Shown here one piece after another: positions 12,501-29,687 of a DNA stretch of 64,000 nucleotides; the first letter of the stretch is position 1, and every line of letters starts with the position of its first letter. Below the pieces are notes generated by a model. The model was not told the origin of the DNA and did not search any database. It saw only the letters and a program-made list of their open reading frames with translations. The DNA comes from Tethya wilhelma (lineage: Eukaryota > Porifera > Demospongiae > Tethyida > Tethyidae): positions 19,003,703-19,067,702 of the forward strand of contig CAXIPT010000002.1 in NCBI GenBank assembly GCA_964030475.1, written 5' to 3'. Made by a program: the position numbers and the translations under genes.

Positions 12501-13823
12501 TACTTCATTTTTAATGCCCAAAATTGAAATCTTGATTTAAATTGCCTGCCTGCTTAAACATTCTCCACTGCTTAATTACCTAACTGAATTTGAAGCATTA
12601 CATGTACTGATGATTAATTAATTAATAATTATTGAACCATTAAATTTTACGACAATAAGTTTGCACAAAATGAAAATGAAGTAGTCATGTGCCGAAATCG
12701 ACACCTGCCTTGTTTCCCTTACTTTTTATAGCACTGCCCATTCCTACACTGCTAAATTTTTAATACATACTTGTTCATTCACCTTTTTCATCACTATACT
12801 GTGAGTATACATGGAGATTATCAGAGACTTGTTAGTTTCTACAAAAAGCTTGAGTAGTAGTACATACATAGAGCTAAAGTAGCCTAATGCCCTTGCGCAT
12901 TTGATGGCACAGTTATAATATAAATTATATCCGATTGATATGATTGGTACAGGATATTGTGTCTGAGTTGAAGCTACACTTTCAAACGGATGGGGAAAAC
13001 AAGATATCAGAGCTAATGGAAATCTCTGATACACTGGCCGGTCGGTTGGAGCAACAGGACGAGAAGATGCTACTCATCAGTCAACACCTAGTCGAGATAA
13101 AGACAGTGTTGTTTGCATTACAACAACAAACTGGAAGAGTGTCAGGTATGTTGATGTGAGCAAGCCTAAAGTTACGTAGATAAGTCAGTATTATTTATTG
13201 TTGCAAAATAATAATATTGATCACTACTTATAGTTCATGCACCACCTTCATTGGAGGATCCACAAGATGATGTATCTCGTAGAGTGTTAACATCAGCTGC
13301 CAGTTTTCACAGTGATGGTTTTGGCAGAGGACAAAGACAGGGTAACTACAGCACCTCTCCTCTTGTTCATTCACAGCATCATCGTCGCCATGACAATCCA
13401 CTTCAAAGTGATACAGAATCATCCATTGGAAGACATTCCAAGCCAGTGAAATTGCCACCACTAGGGCTACCTGAAGACAGAGGTTCAGTGAGTCATGGAT
13501 CCACATCACAGGGCACAAGCCAAGGAGGAAGCACTGCTCGTACGAAATACAGTGATGTTATGAGTCCAAGAACGAGACAGATTCTTTATGGTGATCAGTA
13601 TTCTCAGCAGCAAGGGAGTACACAGGGTAGCCCATGGGCATTCACAGCAATCGAGGCTCTTTACACTGCAGGCAGCCATGCTAGTCTTGGTGGATCGTCA
13701 GTGGCTTCTCCAAGTCACAGACGAATTAGGAAGAGAATGAGTCGCCAGGAAGAGCTGGAGGAGACCAAGTGGATGAGAAAACTACAGCTAGCCAAGAGTC
13801 ACCGTCCCAGCACAAACTATTGA
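9541..13823 (+). CDS. Ankyrin-repeat TRP-like cation channel, copy 2 (interrupted by an assembly N)
   Basis: Paralogue of the channel at 1251-4700. Exons: 9541-9811, 10015-10440, 10531-10706, 10782-10901, 10976-11200, 11271-11348, 11420-11664, 11811-12096, 12191-12217 (broken), 12225-12389, 12953-13145, 13234-13823. The ankyrin region, S1 (IVFLLSWSLLIAYP), NYFKDPWNVIDIITY, the S4-S5 segment (RLLNLARGFRVLGPL) and the acidic pore approach (EETDDLTKFYRVAIMMFRMSL) align with copy 1. At 12218 an N replaces the rest of the S6 exon and the next exon and introns, so the conducting helix is missing from the assembly. The last exon adds about 196 residues rich in Ser, Gln, His and Arg that copy 1 lacks, ending in a basic stretch. 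The start is the first ATG in the frame; an upstream exon cannot be excluded. Confidence 0.78.
12218..12218. other. Single N at a probable assembly join
   Basis: The sequence up to GAGCTAATG matches the start of the S6 exon of copy 1, and what follows (GTGCAG then GCCAGG) looks like an intron end followed by the exon two positions further on. About 250 nt of expected exon and intron are absent. Confidence 0.75.
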
Positions 13824-14009
13824 CATTAATATACAATGTATAGCATAACCATGATGTAGTGTCTGTTGGTAGAGGCTGAGCCACAATGAAAATCTGGAAA
13901 ATGCCTTTTTGTCATTATTTGGGTGGAGCTATAATTGCATCTCAGTTGTGGGTGTGGTTCGGTTTTATGTAATCTGTGCACAAAGTGTCAAACAGACCGT
14001 GCAAATTCA

Positions 14010-15194
14010 ATGGCCAGCAAATTTAGACCAGAGAGAGAACTAAGTGCAATTTGCACTGAATTGTGGGAAGCAGACGAGAATAGACTTACTCCTGGAGTGG
14101 ACTACCTCATCAATCTACAAGGAGGTTAGAAGATCACTTGTCAGCAGTCCCAAGACTTCCATTGACTGGCAAAAAATCCACACACACTGAATCATGTCTT
14201 GTAGGTAAAAAGAGTTATTGGCGTGAAGATAAGGCCAAAGATCCACTTTTTACCTGGGTGAAAGATGAAGTGCTGCGTCGACCAACTTTCAAGAGTTTCA
14301 TAGCTCTGTTGGACAACTATGAGACTTGTACGGGAAAAGATGAGGAGGTCACACCAGAAGAGATCAGAGAGAATAGAACCTTTATTGACAACATCTGTAA
14401 AACAAAGGTACAGGTTTATTATAAGCTTAGTAACAGGTTTGATGTTTGCTGTCTATCTGTATACATCATGTCACACTGACAGGTAATGGAACGGGCCCAT
14501 CGTTATCTAGTGTCCAAGAGAAAGAGTCCATCTGACATGAGGAAGTTCAAGGACCAGCTCTACGACTTGTGGTTCAAGTTGTATCGCCGCACCAAGGGCA
14601 GCAGGGCTCTTGATTCGTCGGGATTTGAGCACGTGTTTGTTGGAGAGACTAGAGGTGGAAAAGAAGTGCTTGGGTTTCACAACTGGATCCAGTTTTACTT
14701 GCAAGAAAAGGCAGGGAACGTGGACTACCAGGGATACATTCTAGGGAAGAAGCCTGAACTGGGAAACAAGAGCCACCTCATCACCATTCAGTTCAAGTGG
14801 AACAGAGAGGTGAGACATGATTGTTGTGGGCTAGCCACATTCCCTCTCCCAGGTGTTGGTCACCATGTAACTGAATGGTTGTCATAGAAACTGTGTAGTG
14901 TTTTTGTCCATGAATCACCACTACCCCTTGTGGTTTCATTCTTGGCAATTCAAGTCACCACTCTCTTTACACACACAGATGAAACCAATGGGAAGCTCTT
15001 TCATTGGGACAAGTCCTGAATTTGAAGTGGCCCTCTACACTGTATGTTTCCTTTGTGCCTCGGACTCCACTATTGAGTTGGAGATAGCTGACTATGATGT
15101 TGTAGTGACTGTCTTCAAGCACGGAATCAATCTTGGAACCTGCTTCACAAAGGAAGCTCCTCAACACACTGCTCATGCCTCTGGAAGGCGCTAG
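14010..15194 (+). CDS. XendoU-type poly(U)-specific endoribonuclease
   Basis: Metal-dependent endoribonuclease of the XendoU/ENDOU family, which cuts RNA at uridylates leaving cyclic phosphate ends. Exons: 14010-14124, 14205-14407, 14483-14809, 14979-15194; 861 nt, 286 aa, about the length of frog XendoU. The catalytic pair of histidines is present in SSGFEHVFVGE and GFHNWIQFY, followed by the conserved NVDYQGYILG and the Ser/Thr-containing GSSFIGTSPEFEVALYT block. There is no signal peptide or somatomedin-B domain before the catalytic part, so an intracellular form is likely. The start is at MASKFRPE, just before the first helical region (LSAICTELWEADENRL). A longer upstream frame exists but has no family similarity. 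Confidence 0.92.
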
Positions 15195-15478
15195 GAGCCT
15201 AGGAGACAATTTACACTATATAGTACTATGATATGATTGTGTATTTTTGATAATATGAATTCAGGTGCGTATTCTGTGACTGTTGGCATCTGTTGATCAA
15301 CTGCATTGTGTGTATAGACCTTTCTAGTATTTATGAGAGCTGTAATTATATGACTTGCCATGGATGTTGAAATAATCATTCTGGAAATGGAGATTGAAAC
15401 ATTACACAATCAGATACGTTAATTGCATGTGCATGATAGTAGTGCTTCTAAAATGTAACGAAAACTGTACTCTACAAA

Positions 15479-18499
<3,021 letters not shown>

Positions 18500-18914
18500 G
18501 TTTCCTGTACAATTTAATACAATGAACCCCATTCAAATCATATCCAGCCCCATTATAACTGAATTTGTAATTCAAGTATTCAGTATTTCCCCCTGCCCAC
18601 CAGTAAACACGTACTATATACATGCATACCTGTTGGCGTTTCTTTATTCTCTTTCTCTCAGTCTGTGCATACCTTCTACAGTGTCCTGCCGTGGTCTCTC
18701 TATGGTGTGTTTGAAAGCTGGATGTTGAAGTCATTCATGAGCCGAGCATGAGCCGCTCATGGGGATAGCTGACGTATGCTTCTTGCTTTAGGTGCTGAAA
18801 ACAAACAGTTTCCATGGCAACCATCACCACGTGGTTTCTCAGCCTGTCACGTGACAAAGGTGAAAGTTGAGCTGATAGGAGTCCTCCAGGCAGCTCAGCT
18901 AAGCAGACAAAATC
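18500..18914. promoter_or_regulatory. Divergent promoter of MAK/CILK1 and TRNAU1AP
   Basis: Only about 415 bp separate the two start codons. It contains an RFX X-box-like sequence at 18808-18821 and two CACGTG E-boxes at 18828-18833 and 18848-18853, the second within TCACGTGA. No TATA box is evident. The E-boxes lie closer to the TRNAU1AP start. Confidence 0.6.
18808..18821 (-). promoter_or_regulatory. RFX X-box motif
   Basis: On the minus strand it reads GTTGCCATGGAAAC, matching the X-box consensus bound by RFX factors at ciliary gene promoters. It lies 309 bp upstream of the ATG of the ciliary kinase gene, on the same strand. Confidence 0.7.
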
Positions 18915-21303
18915 ATGGCCTATGTTGAGCCTGATGCTGATCTGCTGGTACCAAACAAGCTTTGGATGGGAGATGTAAGTATTGCAAACTCATCTGCTTG
19001 TGTTGGTTTGTCATTCCTTTGTGATAAGCTTACACATATATTTGATTCAGTTGGAACCATTTATGGATGAGGCATTTCTGAGAGCTGCATTTAGTCAGTG
19101 TGGTTATAATGTCAGAAGCATCAAGTAAGTAATGACAATGTAACCTATGCAGGATCCAATTTACGTCATTTTTCCACTGACAAAGTGACATGTGTTCTTG
19201 AACATAGTTCTCTCTGCACGTTTTTTTTTTTTTTTTTTTGCTAGGATGACAGCTCGCTATTGTTTTGTGGAGTTCAATGACCCCATTGTGACTCGTCAGG
19301 TGTTGGAGAGACTCAACAACCAAGTTATCCCAGGAACCAATGGAGTAGGTTGCATGTGTGCATCATCAACATGACACAAATTGGCAAACGTTCCATTGTT
19401 TGTGACTTTCTATTTGATCGATGTTTTCACCCACAGCTCAAGAGGTTCAAATTGAATTGGGCTTGTAAGAGAATTGATGGAAAGTGAGTTGTAGTTGTCC
19501 TCTTTTGGTTTAAGTGTGGCATGAGTTCTGTGCTGTACAAATCACTCCAGCCAACAGGAGTTCAGTGTGTTTGTAGCCAATCTCTCAAGAGAAGTGACCA
19601 GCTTCATGCTACTGGTGAGCTTTCCTGCGGTGAAACCAAGTGTGGACCTTCAAGTCTTTATTAATTTTTTTTTTCATCCAGGAATTCTTCCAAAAACACT
19701 ACCAGTCTGTCAGATATGCAAAAGGTGAGTAATAGCTGGACTCTCTCTTAAAATATTCTAATGAATGTTCTTTGCTTTCTTGCCTCTGCTCCAGTCATTG
19801 AGGATGAGAATGGTGTCAGTAAAGGGTATGGTTTCGTTTGTTTCCTGGATGAAGCTGAGCGCANACAGCTCGCTATTGTTTTGTGGAGTTCAATGACCCC
19901 ATTGTGACTCGTCAGGTGTTGGAGAGACTCAACAACCAAGTTATCCCAGGAACCAATGGAGTAGGTTGCATGTGTGCATCATCAACATGACACAAATTGG
20001 CAAACGTTCCATTGTTTGTGACTTTCTATTTGATCGATGTTTTCACCCACAGCTCAAGAGGTTCAAATTGAATTGGGCTTGTAAGAGAATTGATGGAAAG
20101 TGAGTTGTAGTTGTCCTCTTTTGGTTTAAGTGTGGCATGAGTTCTGTGCTGTACAAATCACTCCAGCCAACAGGAGTTCAGTGTGTTTGTAGCCAATCTC
20201 TCAAGAGAAGTGACCAGCTTCATGCTACTGGTGAGCTTTCCTGCGGTGAAACCAAGTGTGGACCTTCAAGTCTTTATTAATTTTTTTTTTCATCCAGGAA
20301 TTCTTCCAAAAACACTACCAGTCTGTCAGATATGCAAAAGGTGAGTAATAGCTGGACTCTCTCTTAAAATATTCTAATGAATGTTCTTTGCTTTCTTGCC
20401 TCTGCTCCAGTCATTGAGGATGAGAATGGTGTCAGTAAAGGGTATGGTTTCGTTTGTTTCCTGGATGAAGCTGAGCGCAGTAGGAGTTACACTCAACTGA
20501 ATGGGGTAATGGGTCTTGGCAAAAAGAGTATCACTATCAAGCCAGCACTTGCTCCCAAACCAAAGTAAAGAAAAAAGACTATTTTGCTCCTTTTTTCCTC
20601 CCAGTATTTTGAAATTTGAATGCTCTTCCAGTAGTAAAGCTCCTTACATGGTGCCTGTGCAGCAGTATCAACAAGCATACTTTCCTCCTGGCTCTGTAAA
20701 CACCTCCACATCCTACTACCCATCTTGGCCTAACGTTTCTGCCTACTCTGGTGTAGGCCCACAACAGGCTGCATATGCTGCTCAATATGGAGGATATGCT
20801 ATGGTGAGACCCCGGCCCATTCACTAGTGAATACATTTGAAAACTAGATCTGAAACCACAATGGTAGAGGCAGTATCAAAAGTTTTAGCGAGTGAAAGTT
20901 TCGTATAAAACACTGCTAAAAGCTTGCTAACTTAAAGTCTTTGTATCATTGTGTGATGAGTGGAATGTTGAAAAAATTTTTTGCAGCAACAACCAGTACC
21001 ATCAGGCTACCCCATGCAGTCTCCCCAACAGGCAGCACCACCTTCAACTCAGAGTGCTGTTGTCGAGGACTTGGAGGATCCTAACCCCCCTCTTGATGTC
21101 AAGGCAATGAACAGAGAAGTCTTCCAGAGAGAGAAGGTATCACTGCATTGCAGCCACATTCTTGTATGTGTAATAGTGTCACAGGTCGACTCACATTCAT
21201 GACATTGTGTGCCATATTCTTTGTTGTATCTTAATTACAGGAGTTGTACCTACAATTAGATGATTCTAGATGGAATTTGGACACTGCCACTGTCTTGTCA
21301 TAG
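18915..21303 (+). CDS. TRNAU1AP: tRNA-Sec associated protein 1 (SECp43), interrupted by an assembly duplication
   Basis: RNA-binding protein associated with selenocysteine tRNA. Exons: 18915-18974, 19051-19124, 19245-19344, 19437-19483, 19551-19614, 19682-19724, 20411-20564, 20632-20803, 20987-21136, 21241-21303; 927 nt, 308 aa when the duplicated block is skipped. Two RRMs: the first with LWMGDL and YCFVEF, the second with SVFVANL and GYGFVCF; these octamer and hexamer motifs match the vertebrate protein, as does LKRFKLNWA between them. A Tyr/Gln/Pro-rich linker precedes the conserved acidic end (VVEDLEDPNPPLDV...DSRWNLDT). Exons 19245-19724 and part of the next recur at 19861-20340 because of a 615-bp exact repeat around an N; a literal reading would duplicate part of both RRMs. 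Confidence 0.92.
19249..19863 (+). repeat. 615-bp exact direct duplicate, left copy
   Basis: The block from ACAGCTCGCT to GAGCGCA is repeated base for base, introns included, at 19865-20479 (offset 616), with one N between the copies. Confidence 0.9.
19865..20479 (+). repeat. 615-bp exact direct duplicate, right copy
   Basis: Second copy of the block above. It continues directly into unique sequence that completes RRM2, so this is the copy that connects to the rest of the gene. Confidence 0.9.
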
Positions 21304-21784
21304 TGTACCATAACATGCATGTTCTGCTTTCCTCCTCTCTCTCTCTCTGTCACACACGATTGATTTCACTTGCTCTTCAGACTTGTAAATCATACTCAGT
21401 TTCCCACCGCTATAATTAACAATTTTTATTATAAGTTCAACAGTAATTATTTTTGAAGTGAATATAAATTGAGAATGTGCTGAAAATTGTATGACATTTG
21501 TGAGGATTGCATTTGACAATATGAATGATAGGAATGTGAACACACACAAGACCAATTTGCAGTGACTGACATGATTGACGGAAACAACACAATCACATAC
21601 TTTACACAGACATACATACATACATACATACATACAGTGACTGTTAGTGCTATACACATTGATCACGTCACGACCTGATCTACACAATCTTAGAATTGCT
21701 TAGAGGGTTTTGCCATAATATACTGAAAGTATTACGTACACATGTACATGGTTTTTTCATTTCTGATTGCTCTGGGGTCGTCGA
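21304..21784. other. Convergent 3' region between TRNAU1AP and PCMTD-like gene
   Basis: 3' UTR-type AT-rich sequence. It holds a CT run near 21335, a CATA tetranucleotide repeat at about 21607-21635, and no convincing coding exon. Confidence 0.6.
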
Positions 21785-24868
<3,084 letters not shown>

Positions 24869-27800
24869 ATGTCTTCATTCAGTTTATTCGCTCGCAGTTC
24901 CCTCACCAGGACTTCCTTGGGTAGTTATGGTAAGGTTTAGGTTGTTGTGGAACACACTGTATTGGTCAAATTATCTGATTTTCTACATAAATTAAATTAC
25001 ACCCAAATGAACACATGCACACACAGGTACAGCCCTAAGAACTGCTGCTACTACTGCATCAAAGAGCAACACCAAAAGTGAGACTCTTAGTATAGGCACA
25101 AACTAAGTCAAGGGGGTGGCAAGACCTGTATGTACCATACTAAGAACTGTAGCCACAGTCAAGATCTTGCATGAGCACCTCAAACTCCTGACTGTTGACC
25201 CATGCCAAACTTTTATCTTGATTGCTGACCAAAGTTATAAAATTTTGCATGGTTTCCATTTACTGTATTGCAACCTCTACCTCTCTCATCTTGACTGTGG
25301 TCACAACTCAAGAATAGTACACGATATGGGAGGTCACCACCCTCTATTGTACTGAGTCATTTCCGGCTACTGTATTATTATAATTCTTGGTTTATTCTCT
25401 CATACTTCCATGTAGTCAGTGAGAGAGGTGATCGTAATGTAGTCCTAGTGGAGGGAGTGAGGACACCATTTCTCACTAGTGGCACAGAGTAAGTTGGGGG
25501 GTTGAGCTGGTAAGGGATACCATAGCAATATGCTACTGAATGCTCTCAGGCATATGTACAGGGGTGATGGTATGTGTGTCTGTAGCTACGTGCTCTGAGT
25601 CATAATTATTTATTTGTTCGATTTGTTCTCTCATTTTAAAGCTACAAGGACCTTTTGGCACACGACCTCCAACGCTTTGCATTCCAGTAAGTTATTCTAT
25701 ATTGTACATGTTGGTTAATAAATTATTGCGTGTGTCTTCAATTTGTAGGGGATTGTTGAAGCGAACAGGAATAAAGCCAGGTATTGTACTCGTGAGGAGA
25801 GAAGAATTGTGTGTGCAGCCGTGTTGTTCTGTGGCCAAGAGTGCATGTATTTGAATTCATGTGTGCACCTGTGTTCCACATATGCAGATCAAGTGGACCA
25901 CATAGTAATAGGTACTGTAATACAAGAAGTGAAGACCAGCAACATTGCTCGAGAGGTTGGTTTCGGTTGGTCCGTTCAGGTGTGTGTGTGTGTGTTTCAT
26001 TCTTTTTGTTGTGTTTCTTCCACAGGCGGCAATGGAGGCTGGGTTTCAAGACCGCATTCCCTGTCACACCGTCACGATGGCTTGTATATCCTCCAACATG
26101 GCTATTAGCAATGGTGCGCTCTTACTGTAGTCTTTGTGATTATATGTCTCTCTGTTTTTCACCCCCCGCTTCTGTGTTTCTTGCTCGCTGTACGTATAGC
26201 CTACAACCAGATAGCAGCTGGACAGAGTGACGTCGTTGTAGCTGGTGGTGTGGACTTCATGTCTGATGTGCCAATCAGGGTGTCGAGGAAGTTCCGGAAG
26301 GCACTCCTGGCATTCAACAAGGTCGCCTAAAGTGAACTCACATTGGTTCCTGAACATTAGCCGAATTTATGTGGATATCTATAATTATAATTTCACAGGC
26401 CAAATCTACTGGAGCCAAGATGAGTACAATGTTGGGAGGACTCAGACACTTTGGCTTGGAGGTAAGTCTTGTTTCAATGGGAAAAATTCAGAAAAAAAAC
26501 AACATTTTTCTTTCTTTAGCTTCCTGCCATCACCGAGTTCTCAACCAATGAAACGATGGGTCACAGTGGCGATAGATTGGCTGCTGCATTTGGTATCTCT
26601 CGCAAGGAGCAAGATGACTATGCCAGGCGCTCTCACACTTTGGCTTTTGAAGCCAACAAGAAAGGCCTTCTTCAAGATCTGCTCCAAGTACAAGTACCAG
26701 GTACACAAAGTCTTCAAATTAACCTCAAATTTGCTTTCACACACCCCTTCTCGAGCCTTAATATTGTTATTTTGAAGAGCCACATTGAGAGGAGAATCCT
26801 AAATGAATGGAATTGCCTTAATTTGCATATGAATGCCTAGTTAATGAGGTTTATGTCTTTACCAGGGAAGGGTACCACTGTAGAATCTGACAATGGAGTT
26901 AGAGTGTCCACTCCGGAGCAGATGGCCAAGTTGAAGCCATCGTTTGTGAGACCACACGGCACCATTACAGCTGCAAATGCATCGTTTCTGGTGAGCTATG
27001 TGTGTTGGTTGCCGAGCGTTATTGTGTCACTGCTAATGATATCATGTACTCATGATATTATGGTCGCCGTTCATTTTGAACGAGTTACTTTGATGTGTAT
27101 TGTGAATATTTCCAGACTGATGGTGCATCTGCTGCCTTGATCATGAGTGAAAAGAAGGCCCTTGAATTGGGTTACAAGCCCAAAGCTTATCTCAGGTAAT
27201 GACCTCGTGTATTGATCAGAAGAAATTGTGGGTAGAATTTTGCTTTGACTGTGCCATCTGTAGGGACTATGTGTTTGTATCTCAAGATCCCAAGGACCAG
27301 CTACTTCTTGGGTATGTCATATCATGTTTGAACCCTGTGCTTCTGTGATGATGTATGTGCGTCAGGATGTTGATGTACCACAACATGAATTTAAATGTTT
27401 ATTTTTAAAATTTGTTGCAAAATAATTTAATTTCAGACCTGCTTATGCCACACCAAAGTTGCTCGACAGACTCGGTCTCACTCTGCCTGACATTGATGTC
27501 TTTGAGTATCACGAGGCATTCGCTGTAAGCAGCTTTCTTAAAAAATGAAATATTATCTTAACGTGGAGCATGCAATACTTGTAATTGGCTTGTTATCCAA
27601 TTTGCCATCTAGGGTCAGATCCTGGCCAACTTAAAGGCAATGGATTCTGACTGGTTTGCACAGAACTACATCAAGAGATCAACCAAGGTACAGTACGTAC
27701 ACACTCGCTCATACCGAAGTGGTGGAGCAATATCAAATAGTGTGGAGGCCCACACACACGCTCACTGTGGGATGAGCCCAGTTGTGCAATAATCGGAGGA

Positions 27801-29313
27801 ATGCTGTTTTATGTATATACCCAGAAATACCCTTTTTCTCTTTCACAATACTCTGCCGATTTGCAAAATTAGGTTAGAAGGAGGAAAAAAGTCCTTTACA
27901 TGTTTCAGTTGCAACACTGTTGGCCAGCCACGGTGGTGCTTTAGACTGGTAGGTTAAGTGCCGTGAACAGAGCACCATACAAGTCTAGATATAGGCCTAC
28001 ACTGTCGCTAGTGTCAGCTGTGTAACGGCCACCTTTAGAGCTACATTGTGGTGTGGTGTCGCAAAGCAACGCTTTTGTTCTGCCCACTTGCGTTCATTGA
28101 GTACTGATTGGGTCATATGGTCAAAGTGTGACATGTTTTTCTCAGTCTACTCCCATTAACATAATAAGACCAAAAATGCATATCATCTCCTTCATAGCAT
28201 ACACTCACTGTATATACTCTGTGTGTGCATGTACCTCCAACATGAGCCTTAGAAATGTGGTATATATATAACTGTGTTCTCGTAGTCGTTTGTATTAATT
28301 TTGCATAAAAACTAGTCTCATTTTCCTGTCCGTGCACGGATTGGAATTCTAAGTTTCAAAAAGGTCACGTTTCACCTGAAATGCATTATTACACTCGAAA
28401 ATGGGTAGTGAGCACATCAAATGGTTTGGTTACTAAGAAGCAAGTGTTTGTGCCGTACACTAGTAGGAAGCTCATAGTGCAGGATAGGAAGAGTCGCTAC
28501 CTTCCCCAAAGAGACTGTGTGGGGTTTGCTGGACTCGCCCTGTTGACTTGGCAGTTTGCCTTTCAGTTTGTAATGTATACCTAATTTTCCTACAAAGTGT
28601 TGACTCTTGGTACAAGAACTTTAAAAGAGTAGAAATTTTTTTACACCAAGTCAATTTCACTAATGGACTTCAACTATTGTATATGGTGTATGACAGCTAT
28701 ACTTGTATCTTTATATATCCTGTGTACATACAGGTTGGTAGTATCCCCATTGAGAAGTTGAATACTTGGGGAGGTTCTTTGTCCATTGGACATCCCTTTG
28801 GAGCCACTGGTGCGAGACTGGTCACCACAGCTGCCAACAGACTGGAGAAGGAAGGTGGAAAGTATGCATTGGTGGCTGCATGTGCTGCAGGAGGGCAGGT
28901 GTGTGTGTGTGTGTATGTAGATATGTCTCTGTTGGTACATGGTGTGGGTGTGTGGTGTACCTAGCAACCAGATAGTTATAGGACACAGAAGTTAAGTGGG
29001 TTGAGTGAGTGAGTGAGTGAGTGAGTGAGAGAGGAAAAGTTTTACAGCAGCTGGGACTAAAAGCATGGCAACATTGATTAATTACATAACCATTCATTCA
29101 CCTTTGTAGCTCTGTACCTGTACCTCCATTAGGTCATGCGCCAGTTGTCTCCATTGTTGGTGTTTGTGTGTGTGGGTGTTTGTGCATGTGCATGTAATCA
29201 GCACTGCATGTAATGAGGTTGGAATTATTGTGATGATGAAGTACTGTATGATATTCTGTGTATTTCATTGATAGGGACATGCAATGCTGATGGAGCGCTA
29301 CCCTTCAAATTAA
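24869..29313 (+). CDS. HADHB: Mitochondrial trifunctional protein beta subunit (3-ketoacyl-CoA thiolase)
   Basis: Last step of long-chain fatty acid beta-oxidation: cleaves 3-ketoacyl-CoA to acetyl-CoA in the mitochondrial matrix, in complex with HADHA. Seventeen exons: 24869-24929, 25027-25077, 25416-25488, 25642-25686, 25749-25780, 25888-25955, 26026-26113, 26200-26321, 26399-26461, 26520-26700, 26866-26990, 27116-27195, 27264-27311, 27437-27524, 27613-27687, 28734-28898, 29275-29313; 1404 nt, 467 aa (human 474). The N-terminus is a Ser/Arg-rich presequence. Thiolase residues are intact: nucleophilic Cys in [10 protein letters not shown], His in EYHEAFA, His in [12 protein letters not shown], Cys in ACAAGGQGHAM. 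The intron before the penultimate exon is about 1 kb, ten times the usual size here, and I recognise nothing coding in it. Confidence 0.96.
29004..29028 (+). repeat. (TGAG)n tetranucleotide repeat
   Basis: Six or so GAGT/TGAG units in the last HADHB intron. Confidence 0.8.
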
Positions 29314-29687
29314 GAAAGACATCATATTTCCTAAGAAAAACTATCACTAAATTATTATTGTATTCTGCATAAACAAAATTGTAAATGCCAATTTAGTTGT
29401 ACATTGTACTTTGATGTTAAAAATGCGCGCGTAGATTGTGAATTGCGCATGCGCACAAAACGCCGGGCTAGATTATAAAGTGCAGTCGTCACAGCTGCTT
29501 CGATTTACAGCAGACAGTTCAACTGTTGCAGCTACTGGATCGTCCAACACCTGCAGGAGAGCTGTAGTAAAGCACTGCCACTTCGAACAGCAGCATCGAC
29601 TCACAGAGAGAACCCTCGACCAGTTCTGTTTGAGCTTTTACATTCCCAGCCAGCTGTGACACGTGTACGACGTGTGCCTCTATCAAC
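29314..29687 (+). promoter_or_regulatory. Probable promoter of the Ig-trypsin gene (NRF1-like site, TATA-like box)
   Basis: Between the HADHB stop and the next start codon there is a perfect palindrome GCGCATGCGC at 29445-29454, matching the NRF1 consensus, followed by a TATAAAG at 29474-29480, about 210 bp before the ATG. The first 100 bp are HADHB 3' UTR. Confidence 0.45.

Noticed and set aside
25738..26357. Minus-strand frames over HADHB
   Set aside because: They are antisense to conserved thiolase exons and show only low-complexity Thr/His runs.
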